Shown here: in pieces, positions 8,473 to 17,174 of the stretch
Layout of the letters: each line of letters starts with the position of its first letter
Numbering within the stretch: position 1 is the stretch's first letter
DNA from: JAWPMT01 sp965601475
GTDB lineage: Bacteria > Bacteroidota > Bacteroidia > Cytophagales > Cyclobacteriaceae
Reading direction: 5' to 3'
DNA: 64,000 nt
Assembly (NCBI GenBank): GCA_965601475.1
Contig: OZ271832.1
Location: 4,464,001 to 4,528,000, forward strand
Program-made: the position numbers and the translations under genes
The notes under the pieces: model-generated
What the model was told of the DNA's origin: nothing
Seen by the model: the letters and a program-made list of their open reading frames with translations, nothing else
The model's database searches: none

Positions 8473-9366
8473 TTATTTAAGGAAATTCTTGATTTCCGTG
8501 GCAAGCAAATCCGCGGCTTCAGGTTTGTTCCTGAACCACAATTCAGGTTCTATCAACTCTAGCTCCATCACTGCCAACCGTCCTTGGTTGTCGTAGATCA
8601 TGTCGACCCTGGCGTAGAGGGGTGGAGGCTCACAGTTGGCAGCAGCTCGTTCAGCAAAAGCAATTTCATCGGGAGCCGCTTCATAATCATGTACAGTGCC
8701 ACCGAAGTCGTCCTGAACCCTGAAATCACCCTCTTTTGCAACTTTTTTCACGGCATGGCTGTATTTGCCTCCAATGACGATCAGGGAGAACTCACCTTCG
8801 GCCATGACGAAGTCTTGTGCTTCCTGGACAATCATGGGTTGCTTTTCCAATAGCTCTTGAAATAAGCCCTCGTATGCAGCGACCTGAGTCGATTTGATTA
8901 GGTGGGTATCCATGGCTGCGCCGGAGACGACAGGCTTAATGATCAGGTCTTTCCAACCATGCTCCTTAGCTACCTCTTGAAGTGTGCGTTGTTTTGGCCT
9001 GGTGACGAACGAGGATTCTACCACATTCACGCCCCTGGTCTGGAGATCCAATAGATATTGCTTATTGAGGTTCCAGAAAATCAATGGCCCGGGATTGATC
9101 AGTTGAGTTTGGGCGTCCACATTATTTAACCACTTCTGAAATTCATCCAGCCGCTCAAAATAGTCCCAGGTCGTCCGGAAAAGAAGATACCTCGATTTTG
9201 ACCAGTCATACGAGGGGTCGGACCATGAAACGCGGTTGCATTTTAGACCCAGTCTTTCCAGCGCATGCTGTACCAGGGAGTCTTCCTGCAATATGTTGAG
9301 AATGTAGGGATCCTTAGGAATCGGATCCACGTAGCGATCCTCAGTAAGCAACGTGATGTCAACCAA
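8473..9366 (-). CDS. ATP-grasp enzyme, glutathione synthetase/RimK-like
   Basis: 297 residues. The C-terminal two thirds carry ATP-grasp signatures: LIIKPVVSGAAMDTHLI (ATP-binding loop), QPMIVQEAQDF (adenine-contacting hinge) and AVMELELIEPELWFRNKPEA (Mg2+ ligands Glu/Glu followed by the family motif). The N-terminal region contains FRTTWDYFERLDEFQKWL, typical of the prokaryotic glutathione-synthetase-like ATP-grasp proteins common in Bacteroidetes. The product is probably an amide bond between a carboxylate and an amine, but the substrate is unknown. It lies 10 bp downstream of a secreted-protein gene on the same strand. Confidence 0.75.
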   Translation of the reverse strand: MVDITLLTEDRYVDPIPKDPYILNILQEDSLVQHALERLGLKCNRVSWSDPSYDWSKSRYLLFRTTWDYFERLDEFQKWLNNVDAQTQLINPGPLIFWNLNKQYLLDLQTRGVNVVESSFVTRPKQRTLQEVAKEHGWKDLIIKPVVSGAAMDTHLIKSTQVAAYEGLFQELLEKQPMIVQEAQDFVMAEGEFSLIVIGGKYSHAVKKVAKEGDFRVQDDFGGTVHDYEAAPDEIAFAERAAANCEPPPLYARVDMIYDNQGRLAVMELELIEPELWFRNKPEAADLLATEIKNFLK

Positions 9367-9376
9367 AACAGGGTAG

Positions 9377-10051
9377 CTATTGGCGTGGATTGGCTACTAC
9401 CAATATATCCGTACCCAGTAGGCGGTTGTCGGGAATGGTATACCAGCTTCTTTTGTTGGGGAGTCGGAGCGCTCCGTATTGGAAAACACCGTCCGTGGTA
9501 ATTAATTCACCTTTCGTTTCTGCTTTATCCTGATAGAACTTATAGGCGATCAGGGCAAAGTCGTCTTTTCGGATATAGTAGTACCACGTATCTTTCTCGT
9601 AGGCGATTCTAAGCACGTAGGTAGGTACACCCTGAAGCTCCTCCTCTGTATATGCTTTGTCCAGGTTGGTGCCGGGATCAGTCAGTTTCATGGGCAAACC
9701 CCATAAGTACATGTAGTAGTTGCGCATGAGTTTGGCCCTATCACAGTCGGCCTCGCCTTTGATGATAAAGCATGAATCCAGGACAACACCGTGAATTTGC
9801 TCCTGATCTCGATTGAGCTGAAAAAAGCCCTGCTTATTGTCAAATTCTACCAGCGTCTGTCGTGCGGACCCATCCGGACGTTCTTCCCTGAATTCGAATT
9901 TACCATTGGCTTCAAACCATTCATTACTAGGGTCATGGAAAGCGATGGCTTTGTCCAGGATGTCTTCCGCGGTCAGTTCCTGACCCTTGGATAAGTTCGA
10001 TAGAAAGAGAACAAAGGTTAAGAAAAGAGTCCAGTTCCGCATATTGGTCAT
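9377..10051 (-). CDS. Secreted protein, DUF6503-like
   Basis: 224 residues. It has a signal peptide (about 1-23, MRNWTLFLTFVLFLSNLSKG), so it should be exported. The mature part is beta-rich (FEANGKFEFREERPDG, TWYYYIRKDDFALIAYKFYQ, WYTIPDNRLLGTDIL), resembling small Bacteroidetes periplasmic beta-sheet proteins such as DUF6503. The lipoprotein-carrier fold is a possible but unproven parallel. Met at 10042 is an alternative start. The neighbour on the left is an ATP-grasp enzyme in the same direction; the neighbour on the right (TetR) is divergent, so a two-way promoter must lie in 10052-10104. Confidence 0.6.
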   Translation of the reverse strand: MTNMRNWTLFLTFVLFLSNLSKGQELTAEDILDKAIAFHDPSNEWFEANGKFEFREERPDGSARQTLVEFDNKQGFFQLNRDQEQIHGVVLDSCFIIKGEADCDRAKLMRNYYMYLWGLPMKLTDPGTNLDKAYTEEELQGVPTYVLRIAYEKDTWYYYIRKDDFALIAYKFYQDKAETKGELITTDGVFQYGALRLPNKRSWYTIPDNRLLGTDILVVANPRQ

Positions 10052-10104
10052 TTTTATTTAAAAATAGATTAACTAAAGGATATGCTGAGGCGTTATCTCT
10101 GTGT

Positions 10105-10767
10105 ATGGAAAAGACGAGCACAAAGAAGACCAAAAAGGCCATTACCAAGGAACAGATACGGTCGGCATATATGGAATACGTCTTGATTCAGGGAAAGGAA
10201 CCCGGATCGATTTTTGCTTTTGCCAAAGACCTGAAAATACAGGAGTCAGATTTCTATGAGCACTTCAATTCATTCAATGCACTGGAGGGAGATCTGTGGA
10301 AATCGTGGTTCAAAGAGACCATCGAGGCGCTTCACAATGATGAGGCCTACCTACAATACACCATTCGAGAGAAAATCCTTGCTTTCTACTACACCTGGCT
10401 GGAAGTCATCAAGAATAACAGGAGCTTCGTGCTCATGCGACTGGGTGAGGTTGATCTCAAAAAGCCAATGCCCGTTTTCTGGAGAGGACTCAAGGCTTCA
10501 TTCAGCAACTTCGTGGAGGATCTGATTCTTGAAGGAAAGGACACTGGTGAAATTGCTGATAGACCCTGGAGCAAGCAATATGACAAGGGCTTCTGGATGC
10601 AGTTCATGCTGATCACAAAATACTGGGCAGATGACGATAGTGACGGTTTCCAACAGACCGATGCCCTGATCGAGAAGGCCAGTCATTTCGCCATGGACAT
10701 TATTGGCAAAGGGGCCATTGATTCTTTCCTGGACCTCGCAAAATTCCTTTATCAGCAAAGAAAGTAG
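10105..10767 (+). CDS. TetR-family transcriptional regulator
   Basis: 220 residues. The N-terminal part (about 15-60, KEQIRSAYMEYVLIQG then KDLKIQESDFYEHFNSF) is a TetR-type helix-turn-helix. The remainder is the all-helical ligand and dimerisation domain (LAFYYTWLEVIKNNRSF, FWMQFMLITKYWADD). It is followed after 7 bp by an AarF-like kinase gene, an association seen in Bacteroidetes. It probably represses its own promoter, shared with the divergent secreted protein. The ligand is unknown. Confidence 0.8.
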   Translation: MEKTSTKKTKKAITKEQIRSAYMEYVLIQGKEPGSIFAFAKDLKIQESDFYEHFNSFNALEGDLWKSWFKETIEALHNDEAYLQYTIREKILAFYYTWLEVIKNNRSFVLMRLGEVDLKKPMPVFWRGLKASFSNFVEDLILEGKDTGEIADRPWSKQYDKGFWMQFMLITKYWADDDSDGFQQTDALIEKASHFAMDIIGKGAIDSFLDLAKFLYQQRK

Positions 10768-10774
10768 CACTAAG

Positions 10775-12100
10775 ATGAAAGAGCAGTCGAAGATACCTAC
10801 GGGAAAAGTTTCCCGGGCGGCGAAGTTTGTAAAAACCGGAGCAAAAGTGGGCGGCAACTATTTGAAGCACTACTCCCGAAAACTGGTGAACAAAGACGCC
10901 ACCAAGGACCAACTGGATGAAGATAACGCACGTGACATCTATGGTTCGCTCAGCGAGCTAAAGGGTAGTGCCCTGAAGGTTGCACAGATGCTGGCGATGG
11001 ATAAAAATTTGTTACCGACTGCATACCAGGATCGTTTTGCCATGGGGCAGTACAGTGCACCACCATTGTCTTTTCCGCTGGTTGTGCAGACTTTCAGGAG
11101 GGCGTTCGGAAAAACACCAAACCAATTTTTTCAATCATTCACCAAAAATGCCGTGAATGCGGCATCCATAGGTCAGGTGCATAAAGCGACAAACGAAGGG
11201 AAGTCCTATGCAGTGAAAATTCAGTATCCTGGAGTGGCCGAGAGTGTGAAGTCGGATTTGAGACTTGTAAAACCCATTGCACTACGCCTTTTCAATCTGA
11301 ATGAGCGGGAATTGGAACAATACATGGAAGAAGTCCAGGATAAGCTATTGGAAGAGACAGATTATGAGTTGGAGGTAAGCCGGTCCATGGAAATATCAGC
11401 CGCTTGCGGCCACATTCCTGACCTCTTTTTCCCTCAATATTATCCTGAGATGTCATCCGGTAGGATCATTACCATGGATTGGCTGGATGGAAAGCATATC
11501 AAGGAGTTTTTGGCCACCAATCCATCTCAGGAGGTTCGAAACCGATTGGGGCAAGCGATGTGGGAATTCTACCATCATCAGATCCACAATCTGAAGCAGG
11601 TTCATGCTGATCCGCACCCCGGCAACTTTCTGCTTCGTGAGAATGGTACCTTGGGCGTAATTGATTTTGGCTGTGTCAAAGTAATACCTGAGGACTTCTA
11701 CGATGGCTATTTCAAGCTGATGAGCAGGGACCTTATCGAAAACGAAGCTGAGTTCCTACCTATTTTGAACGAATTGAATTTCCTCTATGACGATGATTCG
11801 GCATCGGAAAAGAAGATCTTCATTAGCGTCTTCAGGGAGATGACATCTCTATTGGGTAAGCCTTTTCATACTGATCGTTTTGATTTTGCCGATGACGACT
11901 ATTTCAATCAGATATATGCACTGAGCGAGCGATTGTCCAAGATGAAGGAACTGAGAAATTCACGTCATCCCAGGGGTTCGCGGCACGGCCTGTATATCAA
12001 TCGTACCTATTTTGGATTGTATACGCTGCTCAATGAACTTGGGGCCGAAGTTGTCACCACCAAACCGGCTTGGTTAGAGGGTTCAAAGGAAGTGGCCTGA
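10775..12100 (+). CDS. AarF/UbiB-family atypical kinase (ABC1/ADCK)
   Basis: 441 residues from MKEQSKIPTGKVSRAAKF. The longer frame back to 10703 overlaps the TetR gene and lacks family similarity. The family signatures are LKGSALKVAQMLAMD (KxGQ-type helix), NAASIGQVHKA (nucleotide-binding loop), VKIQYPGV (Lys), EETDYELE, VHADPHPGNFLL (catalytic-loop equivalent) and GVIDFGCVK (DFG). UbiB-like kinases support isoprenoid quinone metabolism; here the quinone should be menaquinone (menA and menC are in this window), but the substrate is not proven. It follows the TetR stop by 7 bp, so the pair is an operon. Confidence 0.9.
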   Translation: MKEQSKIPTGKVSRAAKFVKTGAKVGGNYLKHYSRKLVNKDATKDQLDEDNARDIYGSLSELKGSALKVAQMLAMDKNLLPTAYQDRFAMGQYSAPPLSFPLVVQTFRRAFGKTPNQFFQSFTKNAVNAASIGQVHKATNEGKSYAVKIQYPGVAESVKSDLRLVKPIALRLFNLNERELEQYMEEVQDKLLEETDYELEVSRSMEISAACGHIPDLFFPQYYPEMSSGRIITMDWLDGKHIKEFLATNPSQEVRNRLGQAMWEFYHHQIHNLKQVHADPHPGNFLLRENGTLGVIDFGCVKVIPEDFYDGYFKLMSRDLIENEAEFLPILNELNFLYDDDSASEKKIFISVFREMTSLLGKPFHTDRFDFADDDYFNQIYALSERLSKMKELRNSRHPRGSRHGLYINRTYFGLYTLLNELGAEVVTTKPAWLEGSKEVA

Positions 12101-12104
12101 ATCA

Positions 12105-12587
12105 TCAGATGAACTGGGTGCTGTTTTCAACATACCCATGATACTGCTCGGTATGCACCCCAAACCGATTTAGGAAGTCTACACCTTCATCATTGCTAAT
12201 GCCTTTGTGTTGGGCGTATGAATTCAGGTAGATGACTTTTTTAATACCGGAGGTAAAGATAATTCGGGCGCATGCCAGACAAGGGGAGAGCGTTACGTAT
12301 AGGGTTGAATCCTCTATGGTCGCTTTGTTTTTAACAGCGTAGAGGATGGCGTTTTGTTCCGCATGGATAGCCAGTGAGCATCCCCCTTTGGAGTCTCTGG
12401 GGCAACCGGCTTCCGGCCATTCTTCGTCACAATTGTGAGTACCGGCAGGAGGTCCGTTGTAGCCTATCGAAATGATGCGCGTGTCCCTCGTGAGCACGGC
12501 ACCAACATGTCTCTTGATGCAATGGGAACGCGAGGCGAGATTGACTGCCAATTGCATGAAGATATCGTCGAATTCAGGTCTGGTCAA
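12105..12587 (-). CDS. dCMP deaminase
   Basis: 160 residues. Zinc-dependent deamination of dCMP to dUMP, feeding thymidylate synthesis. The cytidine/deoxycytidylate deaminase zinc site is complete: HAEQNAI (His ligand plus catalytic Glu) and PCLACARI (two Cys ligands). The N-terminal ASRSHCIKRHVGAVLTRD and GYNGPPAGTHNCDE match the deoxycytidylate deaminase (ComEB-like) group rather than CDA. It is convergent with the aarF-like gene, with only 4 bp between the stops, and appears to be monocistronic. Confidence 0.9.
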   Translation of the reverse strand: MTRPEFDDIFMQLAVNLASRSHCIKRHVGAVLTRDTRIISIGYNGPPAGTHNCDEEWPEAGCPRDSKGGCSLAIHAEQNAILYAVKNKATIEDSTLYVTLSPCLACARIIFTSGIKKVIYLNSYAQHKGISNDEGVDFLNRFGVHTEQYHGYVENSTQFI

Positions 12588-12624
12588 GGAGCTGTTTTTT
12601 GAAGCAGAGAGAGGCTAAAATAAC

Positions 12625-12650
12625 AAAGCCCACCACGATGGGCGGGCTTT
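12625..12650. terminator. Terminator hairpin downstream of brxA
   Basis: AAAGCCC (12625-12631) and GGGCTTT (12644-12650) form the stem, with further GC pairing inside. The A-rich start and T-rich end make it usable on both strands. It ends the suf-brxA transcript and lies in front of the dCMP deaminase gene. Confidence 0.65.
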
Positions 12651-12670
12651 CGTCAATCTTTTAATTGTTG

Positions 12671-13087
12671 CTAGCAGTATTCTTTGAAGACTTCTTGCAA
12701 ATGGTCTGATATCATTTGTGCCGACCGGCCTTCAATATGATGTCTTTCAACAAAATGAAGCAGGTCTCCATCTTTGAATAATGCAATCGAAGGTGAAGAT
12801 GGAGGATAGGGTAGGGTATACTCTCTGGCCTTTGCCGTAGCATCAGTATCTACCCCTGCAAATACAGTGGCCAGGTTGTCAGGTTTCTTATCGCTTACAT
12901 GCAGGGCATGTGCTACACCTGGCCTCGCCGTTCCGGCAGCACAGCCGCATACTGAATTGATTACGACTAGTGATGTGCCTTTTACATTGTTGAGGTGATC
13001 TTCCACTGCATCTGCAGTCTTCAGTTCCTCAAAACCGACTTGGGTCAGTTCTGACCTCATGGGTGCTACTAGTTCCTCAGGATACAT
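12671..13087 (-). CDS. brxA: BrxA/BrxB-family bacilliredoxin
   Basis: 138 residues, full length for the YphP/YqiW family. It reduces mixed disulfides between proteins and low-molecular-weight thiols. The CGC active site is present (NSVCGCAAGTARPGV), with the conserved FAGVDTDATAKAREY and PPSSPSIALFKDG segments. It is the last gene of the suf operon, 29 bp after the DUF59 gene. This placement is recurrent in Bacteroidetes and suggests protection of Fe-S assembly or sulfur-trafficking cysteines. Confidence 0.9.
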   Translation of the reverse strand: MYPEELVAPMRSELTQVGFEELKTADAVEDHLNNVKGTSLVVINSVCGCAAGTARPGVAHALHVSDKKPDNLATVFAGVDTDATAKAREYTLPYPPSSPSIALFKDGDLLHFVERHHIEGRSAQMISDHLQEVFKEYC

Positions 13088-13116
13088 ATTACTAAATTTT
13101 ATTGTCTGTTCATTTG

Positions 13117-13452
13117 TTACATAAATCCAAGTTCCAACCTGGCGGCTTCAGACATCATGTCTGTCGCGTAAGGTGGGTCGAAGGTGACTTCAACTTCGAC
13201 GTCATTGACTTCCTCAACCTCGCTGATCCGGGCCTTGATTTCGTCCGGAATCGCCTCCGCAGAAGGACAGGCTGGAGAGGTCAGGGTCATCAATACGTGA
13301 ATATTGTTTATTGGGAAAATATTGATCTCATAGATCAGCCCCAACTCGTATACATCAACAGGTATCTCCGGGTCATAGACCATTTTGATAGCGTCTACTA
13401 CCTTCTCCTTCAATGCCAGTGATTTTTCTTCTGTCAGGTCACTCATATTCAA
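13117..13452 (-). CDS. SUF-associated DUF59/MIP18 protein (SufT-like)
   Basis: 111 residues. MIP18/DUF59 signatures are seen: MVYDPEIPVDVYELGLIY and LMTLTSPACPSAEAIPDEI, including the single conserved Cys, then VEVEVTFDPPYATDMM. Such proteins take part in maturation or carrying of Fe-S clusters. It overlaps the sufE stop by 4 nt, so it is translationally coupled. The start may be at 13452 (MNMSDLT) or 13446 (MSDLT). It lacks the longer N-domain of other SufT/PaaD types. Confidence 0.85.
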   Translation of the reverse strand: MNMSDLTEEKSLALKEKVVDAIKMVYDPEIPVDVYELGLIYEINIFPINNIHVLMTLTSPACPSAEAIPDEIKARISEVEEVNDVEVEVTFDPPYATDMMSEAARLELGFM

Positions 13453-13886
13453 GCTTGTTTCTCCAGTGAATTATAGGCCAAAGCATAAATCTTCATCTGC
13501 TTGATCATGGCACTGAAACCATTGGACCTTTGGGTACCAATAAAGCGGTTCAAGCCAATGTTCTGTGGGAAGGAGATTTCTTCGTTTAGTATATGCTCTG
13601 GTCGCTGGCCAGACAAGACTCGTATCAGCAGGCTCACGAGACCCTTAGTGATCGCCGTATTTGAATCCCCTTTGAATAACACCTTACCGTCCTGAAATTT
13701 TGCCGTTAGCCAAACCTTTGACTGGCAACCTTTCACGATGTTTTCCTCGGTATGATCTTCTTCGGGTAATGATTCCATCTGTTCCCCTAGCTCCATGATG
13801 TAGTTGATGGTCATTTCAAAATCACCATCCAACATGGCAAATTCTTCCGCTAATTCCTGTTGATTTTCGGCAATGGAGGGCATCAA
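13449..13886 (-). CDS. sufE: SufE sulfur-acceptor protein
   Basis: 145 residues. It accepts persulfide from SufS and passes it to the SufBCD scaffold. The conserved acceptor Cys lies in VKGCQSKVWL, and the fold signatures FEMTINYIMELGEQM and LINRVLSGQ-like helices are present. It begins 3 bp after sufS and overlaps the DUF59 gene by 4 nt. The start could be either of two adjacent Met codons. Confidence 0.93.
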   Translation of the reverse strand: MMPSIAENQQELAEEFAMLDGDFEMTINYIMELGEQMESLPEEDHTEENIVKGCQSKVWLTAKFQDGKVLFKGDSNTAITKGLVSLLIRVLSGQRPEHILNEEISFPQNIGLNRFIGTQRSNGFSAMIKQMKIYALAYNSLEKQA

Positions 13887-13889
13887 TTC

Positions 13890-15125
13890 TTACTTATGAA
13901 ACTTGTTGTAGATGTCACCGACCGCCTCTGCGAACGTGTCTATCTCTTCAACCGTGTTGTAAACCGCAAATGAGGCCCTGGCAGTTCCTTCAATTTGAAA
14001 CTTCTCCATGATGGGCTGGGTGCAGTGGTGTCCGGTGCGTACAGCGATCCCTTTGGCGTCGAGAAACATGCCCAAATCAAAGGGATGTACTCCTTCCAGA
14101 TTGAATGATAGCACTGACGCCTTATCCCTTGCGGTTCCGACTGGCTCAAATCCGGGTTGCGCTTCCAACGCCCGAGTGGCATGTTCAAGAAGCATACTTT
14201 CGTATGATGCAATATTGTCGTGCCCCAGTACCGTGATGAAATGGACGGCCTGGTTCAAAGCGATGACATCACCGATATTGGGCGTTCCTGCTTCGAATTT
14301 GTAGGGTATTTCTCCGTAGGTCGTCCCTTTGAAGGAAACCTCCTTGATCATTTCTCCTCCACCCTGATACGGATCCATTTTCTCCAAAACCGACCGCTTA
14401 CCATAGAGGATACCCACGCCAGTAGGACCATACATTTTGTGGCCGGAGAATGCCAGGAAGTCACAGTTAAGGTCCTGGACATCAATTTTTTTGTGAGGTG
14501 CAGCCTGTGCTGCATCAATAAGTACTTTGGCACCCACGGATTTGGCTTTAGCTACCAGATCCTTAGCTGGGTTGATGGTGCCAAGGCTATTTGAAATATA
14601 GTTGAAAGCGACAATTTTGGTCTTCTCAGTAAGGAGACGCTCAAAGGCTTCCAGGTCGATCTCACCTGAGGGTGTGATTGGAGCAACCTTCAGCTCAGCG
14701 CCAACTTGACCGGCCAAAATCTGCCAGGGAACAATATTGGAATGGTGCTCCATTTCTGTGATGAGAATCTCATCTCCTGGCTTTAGGAACTTTCGCCCAT
14801 AGGCCTGTGCTACCAGGTTGATGCCCTCAGTAGTGCCCTTGGTAAAGATGACTTCCTCCGCTTCATTCGCGTTAATGAAACGGCCGATGGCTTTTCGTGT
14901 CTCTTCGAAATCGTAGGTAGATCGCTCCGCCAAAGCGTGTACACCACGATGTATGTTGGCATTGTTGTGGTGGTAATAATGCGTCAGCGTATCGATTACC
15001 CGCTTGGGTTTTTGCGTGGTGGCGGCATTGTCAAAGTAAATAAGGTCCTTACCATTTACTTTCTGATGCAGCACCGGAAACTCCTTACGAATTTCTTCAA
15101 TGTTCAAAGCCGTCGTTGTTATCAT
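13890..15125 (-). CDS. sufS: SufS cysteine desulfurase
   Basis: 411 residues, the full SufS length. PLP-dependent removal of sulfur from cysteine. Motifs: FDNAATTQKPKRVID, EMEHHSNIVPWQ, DAAQAAPHKK, the PLP-lysine segment FSGHKMYGPTGVGILYGK, and the active-site Cys in RTGHHCTQP. That Cys lies in the short loop typical of type II desulfurases, which need SufE. The start overlaps the sufD stop by 4 nt. It transfers sulfur to the SufE encoded next to it. Confidence 0.96.
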   Translation of the reverse strand: MITTTALNIEEIRKEFPVLHQKVNGKDLIYFDNAATTQKPKRVIDTLTHYYHHNNANIHRGVHALAERSTYDFEETRKAIGRFINANEAEEVIFTKGTTEGINLVAQAYGRKFLKPGDEILITEMEHHSNIVPWQILAGQVGAELKVAPITPSGEIDLEAFERLLTEKTKIVAFNYISNSLGTINPAKDLVAKAKSVGAKVLIDAAQAAPHKKIDVQDLNCDFLAFSGHKMYGPTGVGILYGKRSVLEKMDPYQGGGEMIKEVSFKGTTYGEIPYKFEAGTPNIGDVIALNQAVHFITVLGHDNIASYESMLLEHATRALEAQPGFEPVGTARDKASVLSFNLEGVHPFDLGMFLDAKGIAVRTGHHCTQPIMEKFQIEGTARASFAVYNTVEEIDTFAEAVGDIYNKFHK

Positions 15126-16402
15126 TTTTTGAGTCGCCTTGCTATGATTTCAGAAACTTCCTCCTTCACAACATCTACCGGAATGTTGCTCAAAGTATCT
15201 TCTGCAAACGCAATCAAGAGCATAGCCTTGGCAGACCTCTCGTCTAATCCCCTGGCTCTAAGATAAAAAATTGCTTCTTCATCCAGTTGGCCAACGGTGC
15301 ATCCGTGAGAACATTTCACGTCATCTGCCCAGATTTCCAACTGCGGTTTAGTGTTTACCGTAGCAAAATCCGAGAGGCTGACATTGTTATTGGACTGGAA
15401 TGCATTGGTTTTTTGGGCCCCTGGCCTAACGAAAATCTTGCCGTTGAAAACAGCCCTCGATCGATCGTCCACAATCCCCTTATACAATTCGTTGCTGTAA
15501 CTATTGGGGAACTTGTGATCAACATTGGTGTGATTATCCACATGCGTACTGCCATCCAGGAGGTAAAGCCCACCCATATGGCTTTCGCAATTTTCGCCCT
15601 GTTGAGCAATATGAAGATTGTTTCTGACAAGTTTCCCCGAGAACGACACCGTGTTAATGTAGAAACGGCTGTCTCTTTCCTGATCGGCATCAAATGAGTC
15701 CACGACCAGATGCTGATTGCCGAATACCTGTACTTTGTTCCAGTTGACCACCGCATTTTGGCCAACACTTGCGTGTGTCCAGGGATTGAAGAAAAGAGGC
15801 CCTTCACCAAGGAAGATATGTTTTTCTACAATATCCAACTCACGAGAAGGCCCAACTTTCAGTGTGATTTGGGGTTGTGAAATCACTTGGCCCTCCCGGA
15901 AATCATGAAAGTGGTAGACAAAAACTGCTTCTCTACCGCCCGTGGTTTTTTCAATGCTCGTTCCGCCTTTTGAAAAAGCCAGATTGAGCAAGGCAAAAGG
16001 ATCCAAAGTATCCTCTAGCTTCTTCTGTAACTGCTCACTGCTGATGGTTCCCAAAACAATGCCTCCTTCGATTTTCGAAAGCGCCGATTCAAACCTTCCA
16101 TTGACAAACACCAGGTGTGAGCCTGCTTCGTCGTAGAGGTGTTTGGTTACCTCATCTATGGAAACGCCCACTGCCGTCGTCTTCAGGAAGTCTATCGACT
16201 TTTCGACCAACGTCGCAAAGGGTGAGTATTTGTATTCCTCGAACTTCCTGGTAGGGAAGCCCAGGTTGGAGAATCTTTCAAAGGCCAAACTGCGGATTTC
16301 GGTGTATCCATCATTCTGGGCACTTAGCTGAAGTGCTTCATGGCTTGCACTGACTGCATCCATTTTTGTCATGACGCCTTCCATATCAAGCGAGTTGGCC
16401 AT
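15122..16402 (-). CDS. sufD: SufD scaffold subunit
   Basis: 426 residues. It forms the SufBC2D scaffold with SufB and SufC. The C-terminal half has the SufB/D beta-helix signature: MGGLYLLDGSTHVDNHT, YKGIVDDRSRAVFNGKIFV and DDVKCSHGCTVGQLDEEAIFYLRARG (with the conserved Cys/His), then DVVKEEVSEIIARRLKK. The N-terminal part is divergent, as usual. It overlaps sufC by 17 nt. A later Met (MTKMDAV) would remove this overlap and cannot be excluded as the start. Confidence 0.94.
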   Translation of the reverse strand: MANSLDMEGVMTKMDAVSASHEALQLSAQNDGYTEIRSLAFERFSNLGFPTRKFEEYKYSPFATLVEKSIDFLKTTAVGVSIDEVTKHLYDEAGSHLVFVNGRFESALSKIEGGIVLGTISSEQLQKKLEDTLDPFALLNLAFSKGGTSIEKTTGGREAVFVYHFHDFREGQVISQPQITLKVGPSRELDIVEKHIFLGEGPLFFNPWTHASVGQNAVVNWNKVQVFGNQHLVVDSFDADQERDSRFYINTVSFSGKLVRNNLHIAQQGENCESHMGGLYLLDGSTHVDNHTNVDHKFPNSYSNELYKGIVDDRSRAVFNGKIFVRPGAQKTNAFQSNNNVSLSDFATVNTKPQLEIWADDVKCSHGCTVGQLDEEAIFYLRARGLDERSAKAMLLIAFAEDTLSNIPVDVVKEEVSEIIARRLKK

Positions 16403-17147
16403 CGACTTCTTCCTTTATCCAATCGTATCCTTTTTCTTCCAGTTCCAGGGCCAGGGATTTATCACCGGACCTTACGATTCTTCCCTTATAAAGCACATGC
16501 ACGTAATCCGGCACGATGTAATCCAGCAAACGTTGGTAGTGCGTGACGACAATGGTAGCGTTGTCCTTCGATTTCAGGGTGTTTACACCATTGGCCACGA
16601 TGCGAAGCGCGTCGATGTCCAGTCCCGAATCCGTTTCATCCAGGACTGCCAGCTTGGGTTCCAGCATCGCCATTTGGAATATTTCATTCCTCTTTTTCTC
16701 TCCGCCAGAGAAACCTTCATTGAGTGAGCGGCTGAGCAGCGACTGATCAATCTCAACGAGTTTCATCTTCTCCTTCATGAGTTTCAGAAAGGAAACTGCA
16801 TCCAGGGCCTTTTCACCACGGTGTTCTCTAACTTGGTTGATGGCCGTTTTGAGGAAATTGGTCGTGCTTACCCCAGGGATTTCAACCGGATACTGGAAAG
16901 CCAGGAAGATGCCTTCCCTGGCACGTTCCTCCGGTGCCAAATCCGCAATGTCATTGCCCAGATATTCGATGGTCCCTTCCGTTACCTCATAATCCTCTCT
17001 CCCAGCAAGGACAGATGCTAATGTACTCTTTCCAGACCCGTTTGGCCCCATGATAGCGTGTACCTCACCCGCTTTCACATCGAGATCGATCCCGTTCAAT
17101 ATTTCTTTGTCCTCTATCGAGGCGCGTAGATTTCTGATTTTCAGCAT
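16386..17147 (-). CDS. sufC: SufC ATPase
   Basis: 253 residues. ABC-type ATPase that drives cluster assembly on SufB/SufD. Walker A is MGPNGSGKSTLA (about residues 33-44), the Q-loop is FLAFQYPVEIPGV, the signature is GFSGGEKKRNE, Walker B is LAVLDETDSGLD and the H-loop is VVTHYQRLL. All are intact. It lies 27 bp after sufB. Confidence 0.97.
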   Translation of the reverse strand: MLKIRNLRASIEDKEILNGIDLDVKAGEVHAIMGPNGSGKSTLASVLAGREDYEVTEGTIEYLGNDIADLAPEERAREGIFLAFQYPVEIPGVSTTNFLKTAINQVREHRGEKALDAVSFLKLMKEKMKLVEIDQSLLSRSLNEGFSGGEKKRNEIFQMAMLEPKLAVLDETDSGLDIDALRIVANGVNTLKSKDNATIVVTHYQRLLDYIVPDYVHVLYKGRIVRSGDKSLALELEEKGYDWIKEEVDGQLA

Positions 17148-17174
17148 TTCTGAGAATTTTAAAACTTTTTGTGA